Below the pieces are notes generated by a model. That model searched no databases and was not told the DNA's origin. It saw only the letters and a program-made list of their open reading frames with translations. Below, piece by piece: positions 37,321-48,167 of a stretch of 64,000 bases of DNA (position 1 is the stretch's first letter; the number at the start of each line of letters is the position of its first letter). Source of the stretch: Glandiceps talaboti (Eukaryota; Hemichordata; Enteropneusta; Spengelidae); the NCBI RefSeq assembly GCF_964340395.1, contig NC_135555.1:26410725-26474724 (forward strand), read 5' to 3'. The translations under genes and the position numbers were made by a program.

Positions 37321-38310
37321 TCATGCTGACTTGTGCTTGCTGAATGTCTTAGCAATCCATATATATCTAGTATAGCAGTTTGATGACCACCTGCCAAGAT
37401 TCTGTATCATGTGATCTTCGATTCCGATTGCCGCAGCTGATGTAGCTGCTCCAATACGAAATGAGTGTCCACAGAATTTGGACACGTCCAGTCCGATTGT
37501 ACTTAGTATGTGGCGTAAGTAGCCAATGAATTGTCCTCGAGTGAGAATTCCCTTATCTTGATCAAAGAATAGAGGTGATAAGTTCGTTGCACCTTGACGG
37601 TGGCGAAGAAGTAGTTTCATATAGCCCAGTGTGTTTAGCGCTGGAATGTTGAAAATATGGATCGGTGTCCCATTGCCAAATGGGTCAGTTTTTGATCTCC
37701 GCAATATGACTGTATAATGGGAATTATCCTGCGACCACACAATGTCGCACAGTCGTATTACAGATGATGTATCTACCGTGTTCCTGACTGTAAATTCTCC
37801 ACAGCGTAGGAAACCGAAGAAGGCCATCTGGCATGCACATAGCAGAAGCAGATCAACGTTGAAAGAGAAGACTTTGTTTTGTAGCGCAGAAGTGATACTA
37901 CATAAGATATTGTATGTGATTGGAAAACGTTTTTCAGTGTTTGTTCCTGTAATTGCCTGACTTCGTTTTATCCCCTTCAATACGTACTCCAACCTCTCTG
38001 AATTGGCAAAGGGGTTAGTATTTCCTTCCGATAGGGGCGGAAGTGTGCCTGGTCGAGTGATGACACCACACATAGTGCTGAATTGGATTAATCGTGTCAA
38101 TGCAGTCTGATATGCTTTGGCTGTCTGGTCCACAATTTGTTTACCTGCAGGTCTATATCTTGAATAGGTCCTCTGGTGGCAGGATTTGGTGGGGTAGCAT
38201 GTCTGCTGTAGGCAGCAATCTGCGGAACTTCTACATCTGAAAACGAGATAATGCATCAGCAATGTCATTATGTATGCCGGGGATATGCTGTGCTTGTACT
38301 GTAAAGCCAT
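37321..38310 (-). CDS. Tyrosine recombinase of a DIRS/Ngaro-type retrotransposon
   Basis: The frame carries phage-integrase-like landmarks: an Arg in FLRCGEFT, the box GHSFRIGAATSAAAIG (H-x-x-R), the following NLGRW (W/H position) and a Tyr in YTRYIW, which is the expected R..HxxR..W..Y order. The element integrates by site-specific recombination of a circular intermediate rather than by a DDE integrase. The frame overlaps the end of the RNase H frame by about 80 nt, so the true start is probably internal, near RTYSRYRPAGKQIVD. It is uninterrupted for 329 codons, indicating a young copy. It lies in ZC3H3 intron 2, same strand. Confidence 0.85.
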   Translation of the reverse strand: MALQYKHSISPAYIMTLLMHYLVFRCRSSADCCLQQTCYPTKSCHQRTYSRYRPAGKQIVDQTAKAYQTALTRLIQFSTMCGVITRPGTLPPLSEGNTNPFANSERLEYVLKGIKRSQAITGTNTEKRFPITYNILCSITSALQNKVFSFNVDLLLLCACQMAFFGFLRCGEFTVRNTVDTSSVIRLCDIVWSQDNSHYTVILRRSKTDPFGNGTPIHIFNIPALNTLGYMKLLLRHRQGATNLSPLFFDQDKGILTRGQFIGYLRHILSTIGLDVSKFCGHSFRIGAATSAAAIGIEDHMIQNLGRWSSNCYTRYIWIAKTFSKHKSA

Positions 38311-39563
38311 GGAGTGCTGTGCACCAGGTTAATTTGCGCATAAGTTTCATCATTATCTTCACTTTGGATCGTCCTTTGTTGATGATATCGACAGCACTCA
38401 TATTGTCGCAATAGAATAAAATCCGTCGGCTTGTCCATGTGTGACCCCATAGAACAATTGCCATCACAATGGGATAGAGTTCCCGAAAAGCCATCGATAA
38501 CTTATCACCATCTGAAATAAGGTTGTCGGGAAAACTACCTTGGAACCACTTATTGTCGTAGTAACCCCCAAAGGCTTTATCGGTCGCATCTGTGTAGAGA
38601 TGCATATCCGCTGCAATTGAATGATTGTCATCTAAGAAAAAGGAGATGCAGTTCCACTGTGAAAGGAATTTCAACCACATTTGTATATCAAGTCTGCACT
38701 CCTGACTTAAGCGTACGTGATGGTGAAGTTCTTTAACTGTAGTAGATAGGGAAATAAGATACGACACGAAAGTCCGTCCTGGGCGTACGATGCGACTGGC
38801 GAAATTGAGGTGGCCTAACAAGCTCAGCAGTTCTCGTTTTGTGCATGATTTTCTGTTGAGAAATGATCTGAGAATTTCACAGATTCGATGCACTTTTTCT
38901 TTCGGCAGTCTCACTTCCATTTTGTCAGAATCTAGTATAATTCCCAGGTATTCAAGGCATGTAGAAGGGCCTACTGTTTTGTGTGGTGCTGTAGGGATAC
39001 GGAGAGTATTGAACATTAATGACAGCAGCGCCATAGTTTTGTCTACGTCAGAGTGTGGTGGATCAATTGTCAGGAAGTCGTCTAGTAAATGAAGAATGTC
39101 ACGTATTTCGTATACATTTGAAGCAATCCAACATAGAGCTGTAGCAAGGGTATCAAAAATCTTTGGGCTAGACCGGCTACCAAAGACTAGTCTTGTGAAG
39201 AAATAGTATTATTTTGTTGTGCCACTTTATACCATGATAAGGCCACATTTTTGGGTGTAAAGGCAGTAATTTGAAAGCATCTGAAATATCTACCTTGCAT
39301 AGCCAGCTGCCCCGTCCTAATTTCGTGATATGTTTGATTGCAGTATCTATGGTGACATAATGTAGAGAATATTGGTCTTTATAGATGCTGAAGGCTTGAA
39401 TAAAGAGGTCTTTGTTTAGTCTGCCATCCATCTTATACGTCTTGTTGTTAAGATTATAATAAGGAATGAGTAGGGCAGCAAGGTTGACATCCTTACCTTC
39501 GATTATCTGTTTATGTAACTGGGGAGTGATGGTTTCGACGAACGGTAGCGATTCAGCTGCCAC
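38231..39563 (-). pseudogene. Reverse transcriptase-RNase H of the YR retrotransposon, one frameshift
   Basis: Two frames join into one RT-RH. The first (39563-39207) has LCKVDISDAFKLLPLHP, the RT motif A typical of DIRS/Ngaro. After a single frameshift near 39206 the second frame continues with RLVFGSRSSPKIFD, then ILHLLDDFLT (the YxDD box in LLDD form), then RNase H: LYTDATDKAFGGY, RELYPIVMAI, FYCDNMSAVDIINKG and HIPGIHNDIADALSR. Apart from that shift the catalytic residues look intact. No gag-like ORF precedes it, because the copy is cut off about 100 bp upstream by a family B array. Confidence 0.87.
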
Positions 39564-39664
39564 ACCAAACTGACACCTGTCGTCATCGGAGTTGGATGTG
39601 GAGATCGCATAACGGAATCAAGTGTACCCGTGACACCTTCATCGTTGTTATTCGGCATAGGTGC

Positions 39665-40283
39665 CAGGTGGCCATATTGGATCGTATCACAACAACAATG
39701 AATATGCACATGTATGTCATAGAACACTGTCCTAATACTAACTTTGAATGAGATCTGTTCAAGCATGTCTGAGTTACGGCTTTGGACATGGAAAATTCAC
39801 AAACAAAATGGCTGCCAGGCAGCCATATTGGATCGTATCACAATGAAAATGGATATGCACATGTATGTTATAGAACACTGTCCAAATACCAACTTTGAAT
39901 TAGATCTGTTCAAGCATGTCTGAGTTATGGCTTTGGACATGGAAAATTCACAAACAAAATGGCTGCTAGGCGGCCTTATTGGATCGTATCATGACAACAA
40001 TGAATATGCACATGTATGTCATAGAACACTGTCCTAATACCAACTTTGAATGAGATCTGTTCAAGCATGTCTGAGTTATGGCTTTAGACAGGGAAAATTT
40101 GCAAACAAAATGGCTGCTAGTCAGCCATATTGGATCGTATCATGAAACAAATTGATGTGCATATGTATGCCATTGTATGTTGCCCCTGTACCAAGTTTGA
40201 AAAAAATCGGCTGCAGACGGACGGAAGGACCGACGGACACACGGAACCCAATCCATAAGTCCCCGTCCCGGACTTCGTCTGCT
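39665..40283 (+). mobile_element. Family B element, copy 2, truncated at both ends
   Basis: Four units of about 155 bp (GGATCGTATCACAACAACAA, AACAAAATGGCTGCCAGGCA) and the GACGGACGGAAGGACCGACG tract. The left end is missing and replaced by the YR retrotransposon; the right hairpin starts (AGTCCCCGTCCCGGACTTCG) but diverges after CTTCGTC into unrelated sequence. Confidence 0.8.
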
Positions 40284-41694
40284 GTACTGTGCATTTTCTC
40301 AGAGGATATTTTTACCTTGGAGTTAGAAGACATACATCAATGAAGTTGGATACTCTAGTCCTGTGGACTCTCCATGTTATTAAATGTAAACTGAGCGAAA
40401 CGTCACATTCGACAAGACATGCTTAGCTACTGAAAGGTTCACACACACTGACGTTTATTTGGTTGGGCTTTCGCCATCATCAATCATTCATTTTGACAGC
40501 TCTTTCTGGTTGATAACAAACTTGATCCTTTTAATTACAAACATCTTCCTATTGCGCACACAGTCAATGTCTGTCTAATATACTCCGGATGTTGACTTTT
40601 CATTACCATGTCTGTCTAATATACTCCGGGTATGGACTTTTCATTACCCGGATGGTATTTCTCATATTCTCAGCTCCCTGGATTTTGAAGTGGGAAGTTT
40701 GCAGACACCTGATTGGCTGATCGCCCAATTAGTCACTGTCGCTTGACAAGTAACGCCCACGCCAGTGTACAAATGTATTTATACTATGGCTAGACCGACT
40801 TGGCCAATCAGAGGCCTTGATTTCGGTTGGTTATATGGAGCCATAACCCACTCTTTCTTAGGGATGTGACCTATATTACACTCAGCACTCCATTTCCATG
40901 CAACAAATTACACAAAATTTTGAAAAAGATCCATTTGAGCCAATCACGCCGTAGTATAAGTACGATAGACAACTCATTTAGTAGGGTTATGTGCCAAAAA
41001 CTCGGGGGTTGGCATAACCCTCCCAAACTCGTTGACTATCTATTACAGCACATGTACATGTAGCACAACATGAACTCTGTGTTTGCTTGACAATGATGTC
41101 TTGATTTCATAATTTATTACATATTAGGTCTGTTTTAACCAAACACGTCACCTTGATCTTCTTTGTTCTGTCTTGGAAGCAATGTACCAACAACAGCTTA
41201 AAAGAAACTTTGTGCAAAATCTGAACATTGATGATACAAAGACTTATTTGAAATAACTTTTAATTGATGCCATTCTTCTAGACTATTGTTATCTTCAGAA
41301 GACACACATTTGTACCCATGGAAACTTACCATAAATTTGTGGTTTTGACATTTGCAAGATATCTCTCACATGGCAATCTCACTGGATGAACATAACAAAA
41401 TTCAACACTTGTTGCCATTCATATAAACATCAACTCAGAACATAAGACGAGAAGTATAGACCTAAGAGTGTTGTTTGCACCTAGGCTAAAAATAGTTCAG
41501 GATTTATCTGCTGCCCTCACACTGATTGAGACAGTTATATTACTACCATAACCTTTACTTAGATTGTAGAGCTGTTGCTCTCCATCAGGTAAACCCTGTA
41601 TTAAATAGAATATACCAGGGGATTACCTATGGCACCACAAAAAACCTATACAAGTCCATATTTTACCAGTACCACAAATGTTTAACATACATGA
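40284..41694. other. ZC3H3 intron 2, 5' part
   Basis: Unique sequence. A roughly 47-bp near-tandem duplication (TGTCTGTCTAATATACTCCG...CTTTTCATTACC) lies at 40569-40663. No gene is recognised. Confidence 0.55.
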
Positions 41695-41766
41695 TGTAGC
41701 TTGGTACCTACCTTTTTTCAAAGAAAATCATGTAGCTTGGTACCTACCTTTTTTCAAAGAAAATCT
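41695..41766 (-). repeat. 36-bp tandem duplication carrying the exon 2 splice donor
   Basis: Two copies (41695-41730 and 41731-41766), differing at one position at most, of a unit that on the minus strand reads GATTTTCTTTGAAAAAAGGT+AGGTACCAAGCTACA. The exon-proximal copy contains the exon 2 donor; the distal copy repeats it inside the intron, after an in-frame TGA. Confidence 0.93.
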
Positions 41767-42920
41767 TGATATCCAACCATGCCTTGGAGTTGCAACCATT
41801 TTTGGTTTTCTGACAAGTTTATAATGATTCTTCTTTGGTTGCTGACTAGTTGAAAATCTGTTTAACTTCAGTTGTGACTTAGTAGGGATGGTTTTCAAGT
41901 TAAACTTGGTAGGTTTTTTTGTATACTTATTGGCAACTGCTTTTCTTGTATACTTATAACGTGTAACAATAGCTGGAGAATAATCAGCTGCAATAAATTT
42001 AGTCCTTGCTGACTTTAAATTTGCTTGATTTTTGGGGGTAGTTTTTCCTTTAGAGTTCTGTCTCACATATTTATACCTTGTTTTCAGAGCAGCTTTGGAT
42101 GTACCACTCTGTGAAGGAGTCTGTTTAAGGTTACACAAATCGGACTGCTTCCCTGCAAAGTTCTTGGTCAACACAGCTGTAGGTGATCCAGTGGTTGAAG
42201 ACACTCTTTTTAGTTTATACCTTGACCTGACAACTTGACCTGACTGTGGTGATGTAATTTTATCAGATGACGTGCTTGGTAAATTATCTTTATTGCACAA
42301 GTCTGGCTGAGTTATCTTGGAGAGTGTGGGCTTAGAAACAGTACTTTTACCATGAGAAGACATCCATGTATACTTACTAGTCCTCATACTTGTAGAATAT
42401 AAACTACTACTTGTTGTTGTAGAATGACTATCTGTCCCAGTAGGCTTTATAGGTAAAGGCATGGCAGAAGTAACAGGCACGATTATTTGGAACCCTTCCA
42501 GTGTCTTTTGTTTATTCTGATTGATGTTTTTACTTGTTCTGTCTTGTTCCTTATTTTGACCTTTGATATGAGTAGAATCACTGCCCAGACTGCAGGATTG
42601 GCCTACATGTAACTGTGATGAGGCAGTGTGTGAGGCAGATTGTGGCGACATCTTTGAAGTCTGAGGTTTACTGGATTCAGACTTAACTACAGACAACATG
42701 TCTGTGCTAACAGCACCATTCAAAGTATTTGTAGATTTCAAACTATATTTGGAAGACACTCTTTGATCTGTATTTACTTGGCCATTCTTTTTTCTAGTCC
42801 ATGACATTCTACTCCTCTCATAATGTGGTTTGCTGTATTTATTAGCAACACTGTCTTGGTAATGAGATCTTGGATGAGATGGTGTGGCATTCTGTGTTTT
42901 CTTGTGATTACTTATTAGAG
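41748..42920 (-). CDS. ZC3H3: ZC3H3 exon 2 (large low-complexity exon with R-Y-K repeats)
   Basis: The acceptor TTTGCTTGTTTACAG precedes CT CTA ATA; the split codon G/CT joins exon 1. The product is Ser/Thr/Lys-rich and probably disordered. Recurrent short motifs carry aromatic-basic cores: SSKYSLKS, SKYTWMS, SRYKLKRVS, TRYKYVRQN, TRYKYTRKA, NHYKLVRKP and SRFSLKKG. Such SRYKW-like repeats are typical of the N-terminal half of ZC3H3. Two donors are possible: AAAAAAG|GTAGGT (end 41748, phase 1) and GGTAG|GTACCA (end 41744, phase 2). The exon is 1173 or 1177 nt. Confidence 0.93.
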
Positions 42921-43072
42921 CTGTAAACAAGCAAACAAATAAAAATAAATAAATTAATTATTATCCATCATATGAAATGTATATGTTAAATTGTTACAAT
43001 CAATATGGTGAATTTGTGAAAGAATGATTACAAATATACAAACGTAGCCTTCTGACCTTCACACTGGCCAAT

Positions 43073-44050
43073 AATGGCAATGATGACAGTACACCTGGTA
43101 TGCAGTGTAAATGCCAATGATGACAGTACACCTGGTATGCAGTGTAAATGCCAACAAGTCATTGAGAATGACATAGTCCCCGCTATGATTGGGTTTTAAG
43201 GAATTATCACTACTCTGATCACGCAACAACACTTGTGAACCTAAATCAAACAGACTTAGATATGTTGTGTCTGCTTGTTGGACATGGAACATGCCTACAA
43301 CAATAAAGGATGGGTCGGGTATGGGGGATTGTATCACGACGAAAATGGATATGCACATGTATGTCATAGAACATTGTCCTAATACCAACTTTGAATGAGA
43401 TCTGTTCAAGCATGTCTGAGTTATGGCTTTTGACAGGGAAAATTTGCAAACAAAATGGCTGCTAGGCGGCCATATTGGATCGTATCATGAAACAAATTGA
43501 CGTGCATATGTATGCCATTGTATGTTGCCCCTGTACCAAGTTTCGGTATAGGCATCTCCAAGAAACGGCTGCAGACGGATGCACGGACGCACGGAACCCA
43601 ATCCGTCCGGCGGGGACTAATGATGACAGTACACTTGGTATGCAGTGTAAATGCCAATGATGACAGTACACCTGGTATGCAGTGTAAATGACAATGATGG
43701 CAGTACACCTGGTACATTTGTATACAGTGTAAATGCCAATGATGACAGTACACCTGGTATGCAGTGTAAATGCCAATGATGACAGTACACCTGGTATGCA
43801 GTGTAAATGACAATGATGGCAGTACACCTGGTACATTTGTATACAGTGTAAATGCCAATGATGACAGTACACCTGGTATGCAGTGTAAATGCCAATGATG
43901 GCAGTACACCTGGTATGCAGTGTAAATGACAATGATGGCAGTACACCTGGTACATTTGTATACAGTGTAAATGCCAATGATGACAGTACACCTGGTATGC
44001 AGTGTAAATGCCAATGATGACAGTACACCTGGTATGCAGTGTAAATGCCA
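43073..44050. repeat. 37-bp minisatellite with 119-bp higher-order unit, split by family B
   Basis: The unit is AATGATGACAGTACACCTGG+TATGCAGTGTAAATGCC (37 bp). Two copies lie at 43073-43153 and about eleven at 43620-44050. On the right, units are organised as 37 + 37 + 45 bp (the longest has an inserted TACATTTGTATAC), repeated about three times. It lies in ZC3H3 intron 1. Frames of HHWHLHCIPGVLS repeats are artefacts. Confidence 0.95.
43154..43619 (+). mobile_element. Family B element, short complete copy 3, inside a minisatellite
   Basis: A 466-bp copy with both ends: ACAAGTCATTGAGAATGACA+TAGTCCCCGCTATGATTGGG at left and ACGGACGCACGGAACCCAAT+CCGTCCGGCGGGGACTA at right. It has only one internal unit and a shortened terminal hairpin. 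It sits between minisatellite units, so the pre-insertion sequence GTAAATGCCAATGATGACAG is known. It was inserted between the two A residues, with no duplicated target. Confidence 0.9.
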
Positions 44051-44059
44051 ATACAGGTC

Positions 44060-44345
44060 TAGGTTGCAAAAATTAAGTGACATGCATATGCTTCGCATAG
44101 TAAACACCAGGACATTATTAAAATATCATAATCACTTGAAATATTTGATTCAACAAGTCATTGAGAATGACAATACAGTATACAGTCCTTTCATGAACAT
44201 ATCTCATGTACGAGATACGATAACTAAACACTGGGATGTAATAGCAGACAATGAGATATGAAATCAATTATATCCAAAAAGACCATTCATACCACAAAAG
44301 CGAAACAAAAAACTTAAAAGACAACTTAGTCAACACTATTAAAAT
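44060..44345 (+). pseudogene. 3' coding fragment of a Penelope-like or related RT element
   Basis: The plus-strand frame LRIVNTRTLLKYHNHLKYLI+QQVIENDNTVYSPF and ITKHWDVIADNEI, continuing after a stop as NQLYPKRPFIPQKRNKKLKR+QL, resembles the region between the RT and GIY-YIG domains of Penelope-like elements (KHW-x(2)-I ... FP-x-P-x(3)-F-x-R-x-KNLK). It is short and degenerate, in ZC3H3 intron 1, next to the minisatellite. Family assignment is from memory of that motif pattern. Confidence 0.5.
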
Positions 44346-44489
44346 TAAAGCATTCCAAATTTAAAAATCTAGTGGAAAAGGAACTATATGCCAGGAATGT
44401 TGAAATACTGGCATCTCTACTTGATGAACAACACTAGTAAACTCTGGGCAAACAAATACGGGAAGGTGAATTTATCACAACAACTGCGA

Positions 44490-44523
44490 CTGATGAAGAG
44501 ACCCCTATAGCTGGTTTCGAAAC
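44490..44523 (+). ncRNA. Hammerhead-like core motif (partial)
   Basis: CTGATGA (44490-44496), A, GAGACC, a 9-nt loop, GGTTTC, then GAAAC (44519-44523). GAGACC pairs with GGTTTC (six pairs, one G-U), giving CUGAUGA-stem II-GAAA of a hammerhead ribozyme. I could not find convincing stems I and III or a cleavage triplet, so activity is doubtful. Its position just 3' of a Penelope-like fragment fits the known presence of hammerheads in such elements. Confidence 0.3.
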
Positions 44524-44570
44524 GTTCAGCTAGAAGGATAAACTATTACCGATCCGGGAACTGTCGCCAA

Positions 44571-46675
44571 TATTTTCACTACTCAATTTTAAAATCAGAC
44601 AAACCAACCCAAAATTTTAACTCTTTCACCACCATTGGCGTCATGGGATTGTTTGTGTTCCACCAGCCCCCTCACTAACTTAAAGTGAGAGTGAGTGGTA
44701 TGCAATCAAATTGATACAAAAATACTTAGAATTGCCCAATCTTTGAAAATTAGGTATCATTTTACTGGAAAATAAATTGTCTATATCATACTTACAAATA
44801 AACACATTCAAATATCACATTCACAACTGAAATTTGGGTTAAAATAAGAAAATATTGGTAAGAAAACCTGTGTTGTTTATTTATTGACATGTCACAAATA
44901 AACAAAACATTTATATTACAAACAAAATTCAAAATACCAACATTTATGTTTCTACAAAATTCTGTATACTGGTTAAATGGTCAAAATCGGTGAAAATTTG
45001 GCAGAAAATGTTATTTTCAGTCGTATCAAATTTGAACGGAAAAAAATAATGGCTCTCTAATCTGATTACGACGCAATTAGTCGGTCCCGCACCTACAATG
45101 AAAGGGACAAAAATACCTGAAGTCGTTGCACCAATACCTTCAGAAAAATCAGTTTGTGTAATTATATATCATTATTTGACAGAACAACAAAAAATTATCA
45201 CCAAATTTATGCTCAAAATCAGTAAAAAATGCCCACAAGTTGGTAGTATACGAGTCCGAATCGGGACGCCAAAGAGGCGCTTTTTGCCAACATGCTTTAC
45301 CCACAAAACCAAATATGCAGTCGGGACTTTGAAGTTACGTTGCGATAATCTGATCCTTCCATTTCCTGCATTGAGTTCACTCAGTCATCTCCTTGTATCA
45401 TATTCATAGTCAAAATTGAGGAGAAATTTCTATAAACAGCACCGTTATTTACATTGTAAGTTACGTTAGGGGAGACAGATTTTGCTTTGGCAATGTTGAA
45501 ATTTGAATTTTACGTTGAAAAACACACACAAAAAATCTGATCGTAAAATCGCCCGTATCGTGCATAAATTTCCCTCCACTGACCTTCACACGCTGAGCTA
45601 GTACAAATACAAGTCATTACTGAGATGTAACAAAAGAAATAAAACCAAAATAATCCATTTTATAGCCAAAAATTACAACCAAGACGTTAGTATGGGAGTC
45701 GGTACCTGTCACAAGATTGCGTAAATTTGTCGACATTCAAAAATTCAACCGTAAACTGCCGCCGGCAGCTCATACGGACTTAGCGGGAATTTGATGCTTA
45801 CACACAAGTACAATGTGTTCCCACAGCTAAATACTTGTATTCAATGATGTATTTCGAGTCAAATTCAGTCGAAATATCCAAAGACGGTGACATAATTTAT
45901 ATCATAGACCATGTTATGAGAGCCGTTAATTATATCTGCCATGGTTAAATTCGATCTTGTGGGCGAAAAACGCATGAAAACTGGATTTTCGTTTTCATTG
46001 GTTAATTGTGTTAAACATAAAACGAACACGCGACCTATCGGTCAGAATAGCTCCACTGTTGTTTTTAATTTACTTTTTTTTTGGTTAACATGTAGAAGTG
46101 GTTCAGTTCTTCAGCTCTTCACTATGCAGTTTTGTTTTAGCAATGTAATAAAGTGGTTAGTGGTTTCATATGATGTCTCACTATAAAACACATTTTACAC
46201 AGAAAGTTGGTAATGTATTGTACTTTGATACCATAGTCACCATTTTATTTAAAAAAAACTACTGTTATGAAAAATTACACAAAATCTCAGAAAAATAGAA
46301 AAGAAAAAAAGAGGATTTTGAGGTTGGCTATAAATAATTCCAGTGTCTTACAGCTTTAACCCTGGAAAATTTTAATGATGAATGAAATAAACTAGGGATC
46401 TAAAATAATTTTGAGGCAATTCGATTTTCAATTTTCTAACAAATTTACCATAGACCAAGTCAACAACATTCAACTTGTACTAGTTGTAGTAGACATAACA
46501 TCGTCTGATATTTTAATTTACGGAGTTTCTTGTGACCGGCACCTGTCAGCAGACAATGGCCAATTTTTTTTCATCATTCCATTGTATTTAAACCTTGTAC
46601 TTGACATTTCGCAATATTTATAATTCTCAACAAATTACCTCAACATGCCTCACCTCGCTCGTACTCAAAGCAGTC
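44571..46675. other. ZC3H3 intron 1, no recognised element
   Basis: Unique AT-rich sequence. The ORFs at 45098-45409 and 45941-46186 have no recognisable motif or splice context. Confidence 0.45.
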
Positions 46676-46689
46676 CCGGTATGATCACT

Positions 46690-46806
46690 GATGAGTCGTG
46701 CTTGCATACGGAGTAATCCGGGACTCGATTCTGACAATTGTCCCTACTATTTGTTTAGAGTCAAGTCAGCAATATGGACTTGTGCACCACCTGTCGTATG
46801 TAAGCA
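46690..46806 (+). mobile_element. Family F short repeat, single copy
   Basis: It runs from GTGCTTGCATACGGAGTAAT through CCGGGACTCGATTCTGACAA+TTGTCCCT, a TTTGTTTAGAGTCAAGTCAG segment, to TCGTATGTAAGCAGGGC. The same sequence forms both arms and the spacer of the inverted structure at 58155-58321. Non-coding, dispersed. Confidence 0.75.
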
Positions 46807-46809
46807 GGG

Positions 46810-48165
46810 CTAACCACTGGCATGACCAGAGAGAACCTTTTCGAATTTACATGTAAAACGGGGAAAGATACGAAAAACATAATGCAAAGTCTGATGCCAA
46901 ATTAAAGTTGTAATTATTTTAATTATTTTTACCTGCCAAATATTTGCATTTTGGAAATGGCAAGACACGTTCATGTCGTTTAACTCCAAATTGCACGACA
47001 ATGTATAGAATTAATCACAAGATAGTTTATCTGAAAACATCAAACTTTTATAGTGGGTCTGAAGTGTGATTTTAGTGAGTACCAAGAACTCCCGTGCTGT
47101 TGTTGTGGAATTTCGCCCAGACATCAAACGAGGTCATCTTCAGCTTCCGGGTCAAATCAGTCATTTTCTACCGAAAATTCTTGAACAGTCGGGACCGTTA
47201 CACAACGATCCTACTACATTTTTGTAAATTTACTTGCCATGGTTATTTAAAACACATAAAAATCCACCTTTTTGTGAAATTTGTAAACTTTCCGGTCTGT
47301 ATTGAGGAAACTATGAGCATGGAGGGTGATACTTCCATGCTATGAGCGAAAAACTGGGTCGAAATTTCAGGGCCTCAAGTATGCGTCCCGAATTTGTCGG
47401 AAAATCGGTATTCCTAAATGTAATGCCAAAATTGATTTTGCTGGCACGAAAGAAGAGATATCAGTTGAGGTTTAGGCGTTTTCAGTATCTAAAATGGGGA
47501 ACTCTAGTGAAAGTTACGGCGAGTTGAAAATACCGAAAAATAAGGCCTGTGAGCAGCCATTCAAAGTGTCGCTATCTGGAGCATATGAGGATAGATTGTA
47601 TGCAAATGAGGGTATTGTGGACTGGCTGATTATGTAGAAGGGGTGCAAAATTTGGATTTGAAGTTTACAACCCTGTTTCGAACAAACACGTCATTTGGGC
47701 GCACAATGCGTAGAATTATGACTATAGTATAGCACATATTACATTGCTTGTTTGACGTCAATAGTGTCTTTTGAAAAGTGGCAGTTTACTTAAAGTCTCG
47801 TGGACTGATTTCCAATATGGCGTCGGCCAAATGCTTATTAACATATTCATTTTTTCTTTAAATTCCAAAAAAAAAATCATAAAAAATAGAAAAGAAGATG
47901 TGCTGACTTGAAATTAACAAATCTGAGTAAGCTACCCCCTGCGCATCAACACACCAGATATCAAAGCAATCTGACAAGAAGTATTTGAGGAGATGATGAA
48001 AATATCATTTTTTGAAAAAAAATCATAAACAATTGAAAATGGCACAGATCAACTTGGCATGAACAAATCTGAATAGCCCCCCCCCCCCCCCCCCCCCCAA
48101 AGGAACATGCACATCAAATATCGAAAGAATTCTGACTGTCACTTTCGAAGAAGATGATGAAAATA
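46810..48165. other. ZC3H3 intron 1, no recognised gene; poly-C tract
   Basis: Unique sequence with a run of about 22 C at 48078-48099. Small ORFs (47094-47345, 47342-47527) show no domain. Confidence 0.5.
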
Positions 48166-48167
48166 TA

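Noticed and set aside
41695-41730. The distal copy of the duplicated donor as the real exon 2 splice site
   Set aside because: Reading through to it passes an in-frame TGA, so its use would truncate the protein before all zinc fingers.
43421-44107. 228-codon His-rich ORF (HHWHLHCIPGV repeats) as a metal-binding protein
   Set aside because: It is the minus-strand reading of the 37-bp minisatellite and runs into the family B element.
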